Assembly (NCBI RefSeq): GCF_024732245.1
Contig: NZ_CP093845.1
Span: forward strand, 682,001-746,000
Direction: 5' to 3'
DNA length: 64,000 bases
Origin: Dietzia sp. B32
GTDB taxonomy: Bacteria > Actinomycetota > Actinomycetes > Mycobacteriales > Mycobacteriaceae
The translations under genes were made by a program, and so were the position numbers. Below the pieces are notes generated by a model. It did not search any database. It was given only the letters and a program-made list of their open reading frames with translations, and was not told the DNA's origin. Shown in pieces: positions 1 to 8,382 of this stretch. Each line of letters opens with the position of its first letter. The first letter of the stretch is position 1.

Positions 1-1
1 G

Positions 2-1003
2 GTGTCCGGGCGGTGGGAGACCTCGGTGGCGATCGGGCTGCTGCTCACCTCCACGGCGGTCGGGACGCTGCTGCCGATCCTCAAGGGCGCGGGCCATGAC
101 GGCACGCCCGTCGGCCGGGCGGTCCTCACCCACGGAGCCGTCGGCGAGTTGGGGCCGGTCCTGGTGATGGCCGTGCTGCTCGGCACGCGCAGTGTCGGGT
201 CCTCCCTGGTGGCCGTGGGGTTGTTCTTCGCCGCCGCGCTGGTCACCCTGGTGGTCCCGGCACACCTCCTGCGCATCCCAGGCCTGGGGCGGGCCCTGGT
301 GCGCGGTACCACCACCACGAGCCAGCTGGCGATGCGCACCGTCCTGTTGCTGCTGGCCGCGATGATGGTCGTGGCCACGGTCTTCGGGCTCGACGTGGTG
401 TTGGGTGCGTTCGCGGCGGGCATCATCCTGCGGCGTCTGGTGGACGTGCTCGCCGATCAGCTCCGCCCGGGCGACGAGGTCCCCGGCCGGGGGCTGGCCG
501 AGGTCCTCACGCACCAGCTGGAGACCGTGGGGTACAGCGTGTTCATCCCCGTCTTCTTCGTGGTGTCGGGAATGGCGATCAGTGTGAACGCGGTCGCCGC
601 CGCGCCGGGGATCCTGGTCGCGGCGGTGGCGAGCATGCTCGTGATCCGCGGGGGCGGGGTGTGGGTGTCCGAGACCCTCGTGCGCAACAGCCCGGGCCTG
701 ACCACGACACGCGAGCGCGCCCGGGTGGGTCTCTATGCCGCCACGGGGCTGCCGATCATCGTCGCCGTGACCGGGGTCGCCGTGGACAACGGGCTCCTCG
801 GCGCGGAGATCTCCTCGGTCCTCGTCGCCGCCGGGGCCGTCACCGTGCTGGTGTTCCCGATGCTCGCGGAGCTGGTGCGCACCCTCGACGACCGGCCGGA
901 CCGTTCCCGGCGGCGGGCGTCGGGCCCCGAGGGTCCGCCGATAGGGTCGGTGAGACGTGGGGACGAGCTCCCCGACGCGACGGACACGACGACGACGAAG
1001 TGA
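2..1003 (+). CDS. Cation/proton antiporter, CPA2 (KefB-like), 5' end cut off
   Basis: This is the C-terminal 333 codons of a multi-pass membrane antiporter that exchanges protons for Na+ or K+. The frame is open to the window edge, so the true start lies upstream and the GTG at base 2 is probably internal. The piece begins with the family signature SSTAVGTLLPILK-like (here TSTAVGTLLPILKGAG), and about eight hydrophobic helices follow, broken by short charged loops. The last 35 residues are hydrophilic (DDRPDRSRRRASG) and probably cytoplasmic. No RCK/TrkA nucleotide-binding domain is visible, so it is a membrane-domain-only member. It ends 7 bases before the next gene and may be co-transcribed with it. 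The ion is not predictable from the sequence. Confidence 0.75.
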   Translation: MSGRWETSVAIGLLLTSTAVGTLLPILKGAGHDGTPVGRAVLTHGAVGELGPVLVMAVLLGTRSVGSSLVAVGLFFAAALVTLVVPAHLLRIPGLGRALVRGTTTTSQLAMRTVLLLLAAMMVVATVFGLDVVLGAFAAGIILRRLVDVLADQLRPGDEVPGRGLAEVLTHQLETVGYSVFIPVFFVVSGMAISVNAVAAAPGILVAAVASMLVIRGGGVWVSETLVRNSPGLTTTRERARVGLYAATGLPIIVAVTGVAVDNGLLGAEISSVLVAAGAVTVLVFPMLAELVRTLDDRPDRSRRRASGPEGPPIGSVRRGDELPDATDTTTTK

Positions 1004-1010
1004 GGTACCG

Positions 1011-1622
1011 GTGAAGCTGACGGTCATCGGGGGTTCCCAGGGGACAGGGGCGAAAGTGGCCGAGCTCGCGCTCGATGCCGGTCACGAGGTCACGGTCGTC
1101 TCGCGCAGTGGCAGCGCACCCGCGGGTGCGGTGGTGGTGACCGGGAGTGCGACCGACCCGGAGGTGGCCCGCCGGGCTGTGGACGGGGCCGACGCCGTGG
1201 TCGTCACGGTGGGCGGCGCCAAGGGGGTCCGTCGGCAGCGCACCGGGGTCACACGGGCGGTCGTCGACGCGATGTCGGCCACCGGGGCCCGACGGTTGGT
1301 GGTGCAGTCCTCCCTCGGTGCCGGGGACTCCGGTGCCCAGATGCCGCTGCCACTCCGTCTCCTGATGAAGGTCGTGCTGGCCGCCCCGCTGGCCGACCAC
1401 GACGCGCAGGAGGCCGTCGTGCGGGAGTCGGGGCTCGACTGGACCGTCGTCCGCCCGACCGGTCTCACCAACGCCGCGGGCAACGGACGATGGCGCGCCC
1501 ACGAGGTCGGTGACGGCGGTCGGCTGGGCGGGACCGTCCCCCGCGCGGATCTGGCGGCCTACCTGCTCGAGGTGGTCTCGGACGATTCTCTCGTGGGCAG
1601 AGCGGTGGGCATCAGCAGCTGA
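1011..1622 (+). CDS. NAD(P)-binding oxidoreductase, atypical SDR
   Basis: A 203-residue Rossmann protein of the NAD(P)H-binding (PF13460-like) atypical SDR group. The nucleotide-binding loop GGSQGTGAKV sits at residues 7-16, straight after the first strand VKLTVI, and the later segment LDWTVVRPTGLTN is typical of NmrA/SDR-like flavin reductases and epimerase relatives. The GTG at 1011 is chosen because it begins exactly at the first Rossmann strand; upstream codons in frame are basic and low-complexity. It lies 7 bases after the antiporter stop. There is no Tyr-x3-Lys pair, as is normal in this branch, so the substrate cannot be named. Its 3' end overlaps the convergent membrane-protein gene by 64 bases. 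Confidence 0.8.
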   Translation: MKLTVIGGSQGTGAKVAELALDAGHEVTVVSRSGSAPAGAVVVTGSATDPEVARRAVDGADAVVVTVGGAKGVRRQRTGVTRAVVDAMSATGARRLVVQSSLGAGDSGAQMPLPLRLLMKVVLAAPLADHDAQEAVVRESGLDWTVVRPTGLTNAAGNGRWRAHEVGDGGRLGGTVPRADLAAYLLEVVSDDSLVGRAVGISS

Positions 1623-2179
1623 GGCCCGCGGGCCATGAGCCAGCCGCCGAGCAGCGCGCCCAGGCCTCCCGCCGCCATGTCGCCGATCGTGTCCCCGTAG
1701 GTCACGTAGATGTCGTCGGTGAGGTAGGCGTGACCGAACCACTCGACCATCTCCCAGAGCGCACCGAGCGCCAGTCCCAGCACCGTGGTCAGCACGAGTC
1801 CCCCGGTGGTGGAGAAACCGCGGGCGCCCGGTGAACGGACGATTCCGCGGCGGGCCAGGAACAGGTAGGTCACCACCGCCATCGCGCCGGCGAGGACGAA
1901 GTGCACGGGGATGTCCCACCAGGTCACGGCCCGGTAGAGGTCGATGACGTTGCTCCACGCCGCCACGAGGAGGGCGACGGACACCAGGATGTCCGCCCAC
2001 GGCCGCATTCCGAGGAATCTGGGGAACATGAGGCCGGGTAGCGCGAACGCGACGATGGCCGCGTCGGTGAGGCCGTGGAAGAGCACCGCGAGGACCACGC
2101 TGAGGACACCGAGCAGGCGCAGTGCGTCCGCGATCCGCTGCGCTCCGGTCTCGGCGGGCCGGAGGAAGTCGTCGATCAC
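1559..2179 (-). CDS. DUF2238 (YjdF-like) integral membrane protein
   Basis: A 206-residue protein with about six predicted membrane helices. The conserved segments WWDIPVHFVLAGA, LGALWEMVEWFGH and YGDTIGDMAAGGLGALLGGW are the hallmark acidic/histidine motifs of the YjdF (DUF2238) family, whose function is unknown. The GTG at 2179 overlaps the TGA of the upstream nuclease gene in a 4-base GTGA, indicating translational coupling; an earlier in-frame start would add a basic low-complexity N-terminus inside that gene. The 3' end runs 64 bases into the convergent oxidoreductase gene. Confidence 0.75.
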   Translation of the reverse strand: MIDDFLRPAETGAQRIADALRLLGVLSVVLAVLFHGLTDAAIVAFALPGLMFPRFLGMRPWADILVSVALLVAAWSNVIDLYRAVTWWDIPVHFVLAGAMAVVTYLFLARRGIVRSPGARGFSTTGGLVLTTVLGLALGALWEMVEWFGHAYLTDDIYVTYGDTIGDMAAGGLGALLGGWLMARGPQLLMPTALPTRESSETTSSR

Positions 2180-3129
2180 GTCGCCCGACCCCCTTCCTCG
2201 TCTCGCGCCGGGTCCCGCCCTGCCCGGCGACCGTTGCCCTGCCGGACCACGGCCTGCACCGGAAGGTGATCCGACGGCCACGCACCTTCGTGGCGCCGCG
2301 GGTTGATCGCGGCGTCGGTGACCCTAACCTGTGACGTGACCAGTATCCAGTCGATCCGGGTGCCACCTCGTCGCGGCTCGCGGTAGGCGGCATACGTGCC
2401 CCACGACTCGGTCCGCCGGTGCTCCGCCGCGCTCCAGCTGTCGATCAGCTCCCCCCGCGCCAGCAGGTCACGAACCGCCGGGTCGGCCGGGCCGGCGTTC
2501 AGGTCCCCGGTCACCACGGTCAGCACGTCCCCGCCGCCCAGCAGACTCCGGATGGCGCGGGCCGAGAGCACGCGGGAACGTCGCGAGAGGGGATCCAGGT
2601 GGGTGTTGACGACCCGCCACTCGTGGCCGGTGGCGCGGTCCCGGAAGTGCGCCGCCACGAGCACCCGGGGGAAGAGATTTCCCCAGGACACGGAACCGGG
2701 ACGATCCGGGGTGTCGGACAGCGCGACCTGATCCCACCCCAGCAGGTCGAGCCTGGCCGTGTCGTAGAAGATCGGGCACGCCTCGCCGCCACCGTCGGAT
2801 ACCCTGCCCCGCCCGATGTACTCGAAACCCCGGCCGAGCCCGTCGAGCACGGTCGCGGCCTGCTCGCCGAGCACCTCCTGGGCGCACAGCAGGGTCGGCC
2901 GCTCGGCCCCCAGCAGGGCCCGGAGTGCGGGCGCACGACCACGCCACCTGTCGGCCGCGCGGGTGAACGCGGGCGGAACCGGTCGTCGGATGTTCCAGCT
3001 CATCACGTGGATCCCCGGTGCGGGCACCGGACCGATGACCGGCGCCGTCCGTTCGCCGTCACCCGCGACGGTGCCGGGGCCGGTGCCGGGGCCGGTGTCG
3101 GGGCCGGTGCCCGGGCGATGCCGTTCCAT
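2176..3129 (-). CDS. Endonuclease/exonuclease/phosphatase (EEP) family protein
   Basis: A 317-residue EEP-fold metal-dependent phosphoesterase. All family motifs are present in order: MSWNIRRP near residue 42 (metal-binding Asn), CAQEVL (metal Glu), VNTHLDPLSRRSR (His), TGDLNAGPAD (Asp-x-Asn), RIDWILVTS and the C-terminal WPSDHLPV (Asp-His pair). The fold serves DNA repair nucleases, sphingomyelinases and phosphoinositide phosphatases, and the exact substrate is open. The ATG at 3129 is followed by a Gly-Pro-Thr repeat tract (residues about 5-20) before the catalytic domain; there is no signal peptide. It is coupled by a GTGA overlap to the downstream DUF2238 gene. Confidence 0.82.
   Translation of the reverse strand: MERHRPGTGPDTGPGTGPGTVAGDGERTAPVIGPVPAPGIHVMSWNIRRPVPPAFTRAADRWRGRAPALRALLGAERPTLLCAQEVLGEQAATVLDGLGRGFEYIGRGRVSDGGGEACPIFYDTARLDLLGWDQVALSDTPDRPGSVSWGNLFPRVLVAAHFRDRATGHEWRVVNTHLDPLSRRSRVLSARAIRSLLGGGDVLTVVTGDLNAGPADPAVRDLLARGELIDSWSAAEHRRTESWGTYAAYREPRRGGTRIDWILVTSQVRVTDAAINPRRHEGAWPSDHLPVQAVVRQGNGRRAGRDPARDEEGGRAT
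3070..3117 (+). repeat. 12-base tandem repeat, four copies
   Basis: Four consecutive 12-base units (ggtgccggggcc with 1-3 changes) lie inside the 5' end of the EEP nuclease gene and encode its Gly-Thr-Gly-Pro repeats on the minus strand. The unit is a multiple of three, so changes in copy number keep the frame. Confidence 0.9.
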
Positions 3130-3268
3130 CGGGTCATCCTCGGATCTGCGCGAAAGAGCTCGGTCACGAGTGTATTCGGAGCAGCGGCACCGCGCGGACC
3201 GGTCGCCGGTGCGGCCCGCGAGGGAAGTCGCCGACCTCCCGACGTTCGCGCGGTGGGAGGATGACCAC

Positions 3269-4243
3269 GTGTCCACTCCCCCGCCCCTGCCGTTCAAGGA
3301 CGGCGTCGGGCCCACGCGGCTGAGGGTGCCGACCACCGGCCCCTGGTCGGGGATCACCGGGTTCCTCGAGTCCAGGTTCGACCACCTGGACCCGGGGGAA
3401 CTGCACCGCCGGATCGGTGCCGGGGAGATCGTCGACGCCGACGGCCGGGCGATCGCCCACGACACCCCGCTGGGCACCCACGAGTTCGTCTGGTACCACC
3501 GCGACCTGCCCGCCGAGACAGTTCTGCCGTACCGGGAGGAGATCCTGTACCGCGACGATCACCTCGTCGTCGTCGACAAACCCCACTTCCTCCCCACCAC
3601 GCCGTCGGGAAGGTTCCTCCGCGAGACGGCCCTCGTCCGGCTGCGTCGGCGCCTCGGCAACGACGCGTTGACGCCGATCCACCGTCTGGACCGTGAGACC
3701 GCCGGGTTGGTCCTGTTCTCCGCGCGACGTGACACGCGCGGCGCGTACCAGTCGATGTTCGAGCGGCGAGAGGTCACCAAGGTCTACGACGCCGTCTCCG
3801 CTCTCCCGACCGACTGGGACGACCGTGCACCCGCACTCGACGGGCGCCCGCTGCCGGTCGTCCACCGCAACCACATCCGGTCCCGGCGCGGCGAGCTCCG
3901 CGTCACCGTCGACCCCGGGCTCGCGCCGAACTCCGAGACCCACGTCGGCCTCCTCGCCGCCGGTCACAGTGTCACCGGGCGCGCGGTCGTGCACACGGTC
4001 CTGCGGCCCCGCACCGGCCGGCCCCACCAGCTACGCGTGCACCTCGCCGCGCTGGGCGTCCCCATCCTCGGTGACCGGCGCTACCCCGAACTGCTGCCCG
4101 AGGCGCCCGACGATCCGGACCTCCCGCTCCAGCTCCTCGCCCGCGAGCTAGAGTTCACCGATCCGCTCTCGGGAGCCGCGCGCCGCTTCGTCACCCGGCG
4201 CACGCTGGAGCACTCGCCCGTCAACGGTCTCGCCGGAAACTGA
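3269..4243 (+). CDS. RluA-family pseudouridine synthase
   Basis: A 324-residue RNA pseudouridine synthase. The catalytic motif HRLDRETAG is at residues 138-146 (nucleophile Asp141), preceded by YRDDHLVVVDKPHFLPT and followed by the C-terminal GRPHQLRVHLAALGVPILGD segment of RluA/RluC/RluD enzymes. There is no N-terminal S4 domain; the first 85 residues are instead an actinobacterial-type extension. The GTG start at 3269 has a GGGAGG site at 3255-3260, 8 bases upstream. Target rRNA or tRNA uridine unknown. The 3' end overlaps the convergent RibD-like gene by 23 bases. Confidence 0.88.
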   Translation: MSTPPPLPFKDGVGPTRLRVPTTGPWSGITGFLESRFDHLDPGELHRRIGAGEIVDADGRAIAHDTPLGTHEFVWYHRDLPAETVLPYREEILYRDDHLVVVDKPHFLPTTPSGRFLRETALVRLRRRLGNDALTPIHRLDRETAGLVLFSARRDTRGAYQSMFERREVTKVYDAVSALPTDWDDRAPALDGRPLPVVHRNHIRSRRGELRVTVDPGLAPNSETHVGLLAAGHSVTGRAVVHTVLRPRTGRPHQLRVHLAALGVPILGDRRYPELLPEAPDDPDLPLQLLARELEFTDPLSGAARRFVTRRTLEHSPVNGLAGN

Positions 4244-4874
4244 GGTGCGTGACGCCGCCGGGCGAGGGGGTGGCCTCGATGTGGAAGCGCTCCTCCAGTC
4301 CCTCCATCCCGTCCCAGAGCCGTACACCCCTGCCCAACAGGATCGGAACGAGCGCGATGTGCATCTCGTCGATGAGGTCCGCCTCGACGAACTGCCGGAT
4401 GGTCGTGGCACCCCCGCCGATCCGCACGTCACCGCCCGCCGCGAGCCCCCGCGCATGGTCCAGGGCGACCGCGGGCGGGGCGTCGAGGAAGTGGAAGCTG
4501 TTCCCCCCGCCGAGCTCCAGGACCGGCCGCGGGTGATGGGTGAGCACCACGACCGGGGTGTGGAACGGCGGATCGTCCCCCCACCATCCGCGCCACTGCT
4601 CGTCCCACGGGCCCCGCGACGGGGCGAACTTGTTGCGGCCCATGATCTCCACGCCCACCCCGGTGTTCCACCGGCTCGCGAACGCCTCGTCCACGCCCAC
4701 CGACGGCTCCTGCGCTCCGTGGAAACCCATCGCCTGGAACGTGCGCGTCGGCAGGGCCCACTCGAGCAGGCGGTGGCCGGCGTGACCGAACGGCGCCTCG
4801 AGGCTCTGCCCCTCGCCGGTTCCGAACCCGTCGAGCGAGACCGAGAAGTTGTGGACCCGCACCCGCGAGGTCAT
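4221..4874 (-). CDS. Dihydrofolate reductase family protein (RibD C-terminal-like)
   Basis: A 217-residue protein of the RibD-C/DHFR-like reductase fold, NADPH-dependent by family. Visible segments are VHNFSVSLDGFGTG at the N-terminus, MGRNKF near residue 78, a central VVVLTHHPRP, then GGDVRIGGGATTIRQFVEADLIDEMHIALVPILLGRG, the strongest family signature. Actinobacteria carry many such proteins, usually beside SRPBCC and ArsR genes as here, and few have known substrates. The ATG overlaps the stop of the upstream SRPBCC gene by 4 bases (ATGA), so the three genes 5734-4221 form one operon. Confidence 0.85.
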   Translation of the reverse strand: MTSRVRVHNFSVSLDGFGTGEGQSLEAPFGHAGHRLLEWALPTRTFQAMGFHGAQEPSVGVDEAFASRWNTGVGVEIMGRNKFAPSRGPWDEQWRGWWGDDPPFHTPVVVLTHHPRPVLELGGGNSFHFLDAPPAVALDHARGLAAGGDVRIGGGATTIRQFVEADLIDEMHIALVPILLGRGVRLWDGMEGLEERFHIEATPSPGGVTHLSFRRDR

Positions 4875-5386
4875 GACCCGGCCCGCCCGCCCGCGTCTGC
4901 GGCCAGCTCGCCGACGTAGGTCGCCAGGTGGTCCAACGTCTGCCGGCCACCCTCGACCGCGTGGTACTCGTCCACGGCACGATCCCGGTGTTCGCGCGTG
5001 GAGAAGACCGTCGTGAAGTCGATGCGGGTCCCGCCGCCCTCCGTGACGAACTCGAGTGTCGACTCGAACGCGTCGGGGTCGTCCGCGAACTCCCCGTGGA
5101 GGAGCCCGATCCGCCGTCCCGGAACGATCTCCCGCCACTGGATCCACTCCCGGTAGTCGGTTCCGTCCGGCCCGTGCATGACGAAATCCCACACCCCGCC
5201 CTCGCGGAACTCGAAGGACCGCGTGGTGGTGGTGAACCCCTCCGGGCCCCACCACCGCGACAGGTGCCGCACCTCGGTGAACGCCCGGAACACCAGGTCG
5301 GGTGGGGCGTCGACGTATCTGCTGATCCCGACCTCGCGATCCGCGGTCGGTGACACCACCGGATCGCCTCTACCGTTCGCGCTCAT
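4871..5386 (-). CDS. SRPBCC (AHSA1-like) domain protein
   Basis: A 171-residue helix-grip protein of the activator-of-Hsp90-ATPase-1-like group. Diagnostic features are SRYVDAPPDLVFRAFTEVRHLSRWWGPEGF at the N-terminus (described here by its WWGPEGF core at about residues 45-51), the mid-strand DGTDYREWIQWREI, and a C-terminal long helix ending in ELAADAGG. The fold makes a hydrophobic cavity for small ligands. The gene sits 3 bases after the ArsR regulator and overlaps the RibD-like gene by 4 bases, the common ArsR-SRPBCC pairing in Actinobacteria, so it is likely controlled by that ArsR protein. No enzymatic activity can be assigned. Confidence 0.87.
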   Translation of the reverse strand: MSANGRGDPVVSPTADREVGISRYVDAPPDLVFRAFTEVRHLSRWWGPEGFTTTTRSFEFREGGVWDFVMHGPDGTDYREWIQWREIVPGRRIGLLHGEFADDPDAFESTLEFVTEGGGTRIDFTTVFSTREHRDRAVDEYHAVEGGRQTLDHLATYVGELAADAGGRAGS

Positions 5387-5389
5387 GGG

Positions 5390-5734
5390 TCATCCCTCCT
5401 CGTCCTCTGCCCGCGCCAACTCCCGGACGTAGGCGTCCAACTTGTCGAAGCTCTCGTTCCAGTACCGCTCGAAACCTCCGGCCCACTCGTGAACGGGCCG
5501 GAGCCCACGGGCGTCGAGGTCATAGAGTCGCTGCTTGCCGTCCCGGCGATCGCGCACCAGCCCGACCTCGCGGAGCACCCGGAGGTGTTTGGAGGCCCCG
5601 GGTTGGGTCATCCCCAGATCGAGGGCCACCTCGGTCACCGACCGCTCGCCGCCGCGCAGGAGGACCAGGATCTGCCGACGCTGTGGTTCGGCGATCGCGT
5701 TGAAGACGTCCGAGGTGGTCGCTGCCCGTGCCAT
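5390..5734 (-). CDS. ArsR-family winged-helix transcriptional regulator
   Basis: A 114-residue repressor-type protein. It starts with DVFNAIAEPQRRQILVLL, followed by the helix-turn-helix VTEVALDLGMTQPGASKHLRVL and the wing GLVRDRRDGKQRLYDL. No CxC metal-binding motif is visible, so it belongs to the metal-independent ArsR group that regulates adjacent SRPBCC genes. The ATG at 5734 is followed directly by the domain. It is the first gene of a three-gene operon with the SRPBCC and RibD-like genes. The AT-richer stretch just upstream (about 5735-5765) is the likely operator/promoter. Confidence 0.9.
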   Translation of the reverse strand: MARAATTSDVFNAIAEPQRRQILVLLRGGERSVTEVALDLGMTQPGASKHLRVLREVGLVRDRRDGKQRLYDLDARGLRPVHEWAGGFERYWNESFDKLDAYVRELARAEDEEG

Positions 5735-5800
5735 ACCGACAATCGTATGCCGATATGGGCAAGTGTCAATGGGGCGACGCATGATGCTCCCCGCCACCCC

Positions 5801-5850
5801 GACCCGGCCCGGCCCGACCCGGCCCGGCCCGACCCGGCCCGACCCGACCC
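5801..5850 (+). repeat. 15-base GC tandem repeat after the lipase gene
   Basis: Two exact copies of gacccggcccggccc (5801-5815, 5816-5830) followed by a degenerate third copy. The array ends 6 bases from the stop codon of the lipase gene that reads on the minus strand. It is non-coding. Confidence 0.85.
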
Positions 5851-5855
5851 TCCGG

Positions 5856-7625
5856 CTAGCAGGTCGGCGTGGGCGCCGCCCCACTCCAACGGTCGAGGGT
5901 CCACTGCACCAGCTGCGGGGTCAGCGGCGAGTCAGCCGCGACCAGACCGTTGTGGTCGAGACCCGGGTAGGTGCGGTAGTCCAGCCGATCGCCCGCCGCG
6001 CAGCGCGCGTCGACCCAGTTCTGCTGCATGGCCGGCTTGACCAACGGGTCGGCCAGGCCCTGGGCGATCAGGACGGGCGCGGGCCACGGGCCGGTCGGCG
6101 AGTTCATCCGGAGCTTCTCCCCCAGGTCGCCGTCGAGGACCGCGTCGGGGAAGACCTGTTCCGGGATCTGCGTGCCGCGCAGCAGAGCCGCGATGACGTC
6201 CTTCTCGTTGAAGCAGAGGTCGCCGACCTTCTCCACCCCGTGCGCCGTGCCCGGGTTGAGGTGCCCGGACAGGTCCAGCTCCGGATAGTTCACGTTCCAC
6301 GACCGGGCGATGTACGCGGAGACGGTCTTCCCGGCCACCTCGCTCTTACTGGCCTCGGCGAGGTCGAACAGGTCCGTCGCGGGCGCCATGCCGGCGATCC
6401 CCCTGAGGGTGAGCTCGGGCGCGTAGTCCCCGGCGATCTGCCCCGTCCACAGGGCGCCGTGGCCACCCTGGGAGTGGCCCCACACCACCGTGTCGGCGCC
6501 GAGGGTGAGCCCGTCGAGTTGCCGGGCCGCGCGGGAGGCGTCGAGGACGTTGCGGGCCTCCGCCTGCCCCACCAGGTACGGGTGCATCCCGGAGGTCCCC
6601 AGACCCACGTAGTCGGAGGTCACGCCGGCCCAGCCGTGGTCGGTCACCATCTCCTCGAGCGCAGTGCCGGCGCCGTCGGCGAACGGGGTGGCGCTGAGCG
6701 ACGGCGCGCACCGCGGCACGATCCCGGTGGTGCCGTGGGCGACACTGAGCAAGGGCAGCTCGTCCGCACCCCGGTCCGCGGGCGCGAGGACGGTGCCGCT
6801 CGCCACGGTCACCGTGTCGTCGGGCCGGGTGGTGGTGTAGAGGATCCTCCACGCGTCGGCCCCGGCCGGCACCCCGGCAGTGAGGGCCTCGGCACGGAGC
6901 AGGACACCCGGCTCGTCGGGGATCGGTTCGACCGGCGTGTAGAAGGCGTCCGGCTCGGGCCGCTCGTCGCCGCGGAGGAGTACCGCACTGACCACCGCCA
7001 GCGCGACGACCACCAGGAACACCGCGGCCGCCCCCAGGGTGCGCCCCCAGCGGCGCACCCGCGCGCGCCCGGCGTGCACGCGCTCGCCCACCCGTGCCCG
7101 GGCCCGTGTGAGGACGATCTCCACAAGGGCGCGCAGTCCGATGAACACCAACCAGGCGCCGACCGCGTACCGGACCAGCTCGATCGCGAGCACCGGCCAG
7201 ACCAGACACAACAGCCCCAGTAGCACTGCGGCGGCACCGCTGAAGACCCCCGCGACCCTCCGGTCGGCATCGCCCCTGAACGCCCCGGCGAGGATGTGGA
7301 TCCCGTGCAGGACGAGCGCGGCGACCATGACCCACAGCAGGCTGCGGACACTCGCCGACCGCCAGGCGAGGACCACGATGCCCGCCGCGACCGCGGCGAG
7401 TCCCACCGGGACGCGCGTCCGCCACCCGGTGTCGCCGGCGCCGTCGACACCGGTGACCGTGGCGAGGCCGACGACGACGAGGCCGGCCCCCGCGAGCGTG
7501 ACGATCACGGGTACGCCGAAGTGGACCAGCATCAGTAGCGTCCCCAGGGCGATCGTCGCGATCGCCAACGCGACGCCGACGATCCGCCTCCGTCGGTCGG
7601 TGTGCCCGCCAGTCCCCTCGCGCAT
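5856..7625 (-). CDS. Fusion protein: HdeD/DUF308-like membrane domain plus secretory-type lipase
   Basis: A 589-residue two-part protein. Residues about 14-215 contain six to seven hydrophobic helices of the DUF308/HdeD type (IVGVALAIATIALGTLL and onward). After a membrane exit near residue 218 follows an alpha/beta hydrolase of the secretory lipase (LIP) family: VAHGTTGIVPRCAPS near 296-310, the nucleophile elbow WGHSQGGHGA (Ser385) and the late YPGLDHNGLV holding the probable catalytic His. The hydrolase is probably extracytoplasmic and anchored by the N-terminal domain. The ATG at 7625 has a GGAGGAG site about 7 bases upstream. Stand-alone members of each family are common; I regard the combination as noteworthy. 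Substrate inferred only as a lipid ester. Confidence 0.8.
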   Translation of the reverse strand: MREGTGGHTDRRRRIVGVALAIATIALGTLLMLVHFGVPVIVTLAGAGLVVVGLATVTGVDGAGDTGWRTRVPVGLAAVAAGIVVLAWRSASVRSLLWVMVAALVLHGIHILAGAFRGDADRRVAGVFSGAAAVLLGLLCLVWPVLAIELVRYAVGAWLVFIGLRALVEIVLTRARARVGERVHAGRARVRRWGRTLGAAAVFLVVVALAVVSAVLLRGDERPEPDAFYTPVEPIPDEPGVLLRAEALTAGVPAGADAWRILYTTTRPDDTVTVASGTVLAPADRGADELPLLSVAHGTTGIVPRCAPSLSATPFADGAGTALEEMVTDHGWAGVTSDYVGLGTSGMHPYLVGQAEARNVLDASRAARQLDGLTLGADTVVWGHSQGGHGALWTGQIAGDYAPELTLRGIAGMAPATDLFDLAEASKSEVAGKTVSAYIARSWNVNYPELDLSGHLNPGTAHGVEKVGDLCFNEKDVIAALLRGTQIPEQVFPDAVLDGDLGEKLRMNSPTGPWPAPVLIAQGLADPLVKPAMQQNWVDARCAAGDRLDYRTYPGLDHNGLVAADSPLTPQLVQWTLDRWSGAAPTPTC

Positions 7626-7805
7626 GGACCATCTCCTCCGGTGAGAGCCGGGGCCCGCACACGGCGTGCGGTTCGACCCCTCCCAGAAAGTTAGCCCGCG
7701 GCGTCCCCCGTCCGGCCTGAACGGGGACTCCCCGCCCGTCGACGCCGACCGGGCGACGCCCCACGTCGCGGCTTCCGCCCGCCCTGAGGCCCCGGCCACC
7801 GCGGG

Positions 7806-8270
7806 TCAGGTGCCCGCCGAGTCGACCTCACCGCGGAAGTGGTCGAGGAACTCCCGGGCCAGGGCGAGGAACTTCTCCGCATCGGCGGGACCCATCGCCT
7901 CCAGCGCGGCAGCGTATGCCCCGAGCGAGATGCCCGCGTCGTCCTCGAACGCCCGGCGCCCCTCCTCGGTGCGGTCGAACTCGTAGGCGGAGCCACCGGG
8001 ACGTCGGGACCTGACGAGCAGGCCGCTCCCCAGTGCCGCGTTGACCTGACGGTTGACCGTGGACTGCTCCAGGCCGAGTTCTGCGGCGATCTCCTTGAGC
8101 GTGCGCGCGTGACCGTCGGAGAAGAGCCAGAGCAACCGCAGATCGGCGGTGCCCAGACGCATGGCGCCCTCGAGGGCTCGCCGCTGCCTGTCCAGTTGCC
8201 CGAACAGGGCCGCGAGCTGTCGCTCCGCCGGGCCGCGCCCGTCCGACCACCGGACCTTCGCCGAGGCCAT
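7806..8270 (-). CDS. MarR-family transcriptional regulator
   Basis: A 154-residue winged-helix regulator: LGTADLRLLWLFSDGHARTLKEIAAELGLEQSTVNRQVNAALGSGLL gives the DNA-binding core (recognition helix QSTVNRQVNAAL), then the beta-wing LVRSRRPGGSAYEFDRTEEG. It is divergent from an MFS efflux gene whose start is 112 bases away, the classic MarR arrangement in which the regulator represses both itself and the pump until a drug-like ligand binds. The ATG at 8270 was chosen because the few upstream in-frame codons are not conserved-looking. Confidence 0.88.
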   Translation of the reverse strand: MASAKVRWSDGRGPAERQLAALFGQLDRQRRALEGAMRLGTADLRLLWLFSDGHARTLKEIAAELGLEQSTVNRQVNAALGSGLLVRSRRPGGSAYEFDRTEEGRRAFEDDAGISLGAYAAALEAMGPADAEKFLALAREFLDHFRGEVDSAGT

Positions 8271-8310
8271 GGCCACTCCTCCCCCGCACACTTGCCACAC
8301 CGATTCCGGA

Positions 8311-8347
8311 TATGTACTCTACACATCATTGATATGTATGGTACATA
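8311..8347. promoter_or_regulatory. Probable MarR operator in the regulator/pump divergent region
   Basis: An AT-rich island in GC-rich DNA. Outer arms TATGTAC (8311-8317) and GTACATA (8341-8347) are exact inverted repeats, and an inner gtat/atac pair (8336-8348) overlaps the right arm. Dyad symmetry and position between the two starts suggest the MarR binding site. Confidence 0.6.
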
Positions 8348-8382
8348 CACGCTGGCGTTGCCGGCGTCTACGAGAGGAACCG

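Noticed and set aside
840-2393. 517-codon minus-strand frame over the antiporter end and the oxidoreductase
   Set aside because: The translation is Arg/Pro/Gly-rich without any family motif, and it covers real genes on both strands; it is a shadow frame.
3070-3117. Repeat array considered as CRISPR
   Set aside because: The period is 12 bases with no spacers, it lies inside a gene and there are no cas genes in the window.
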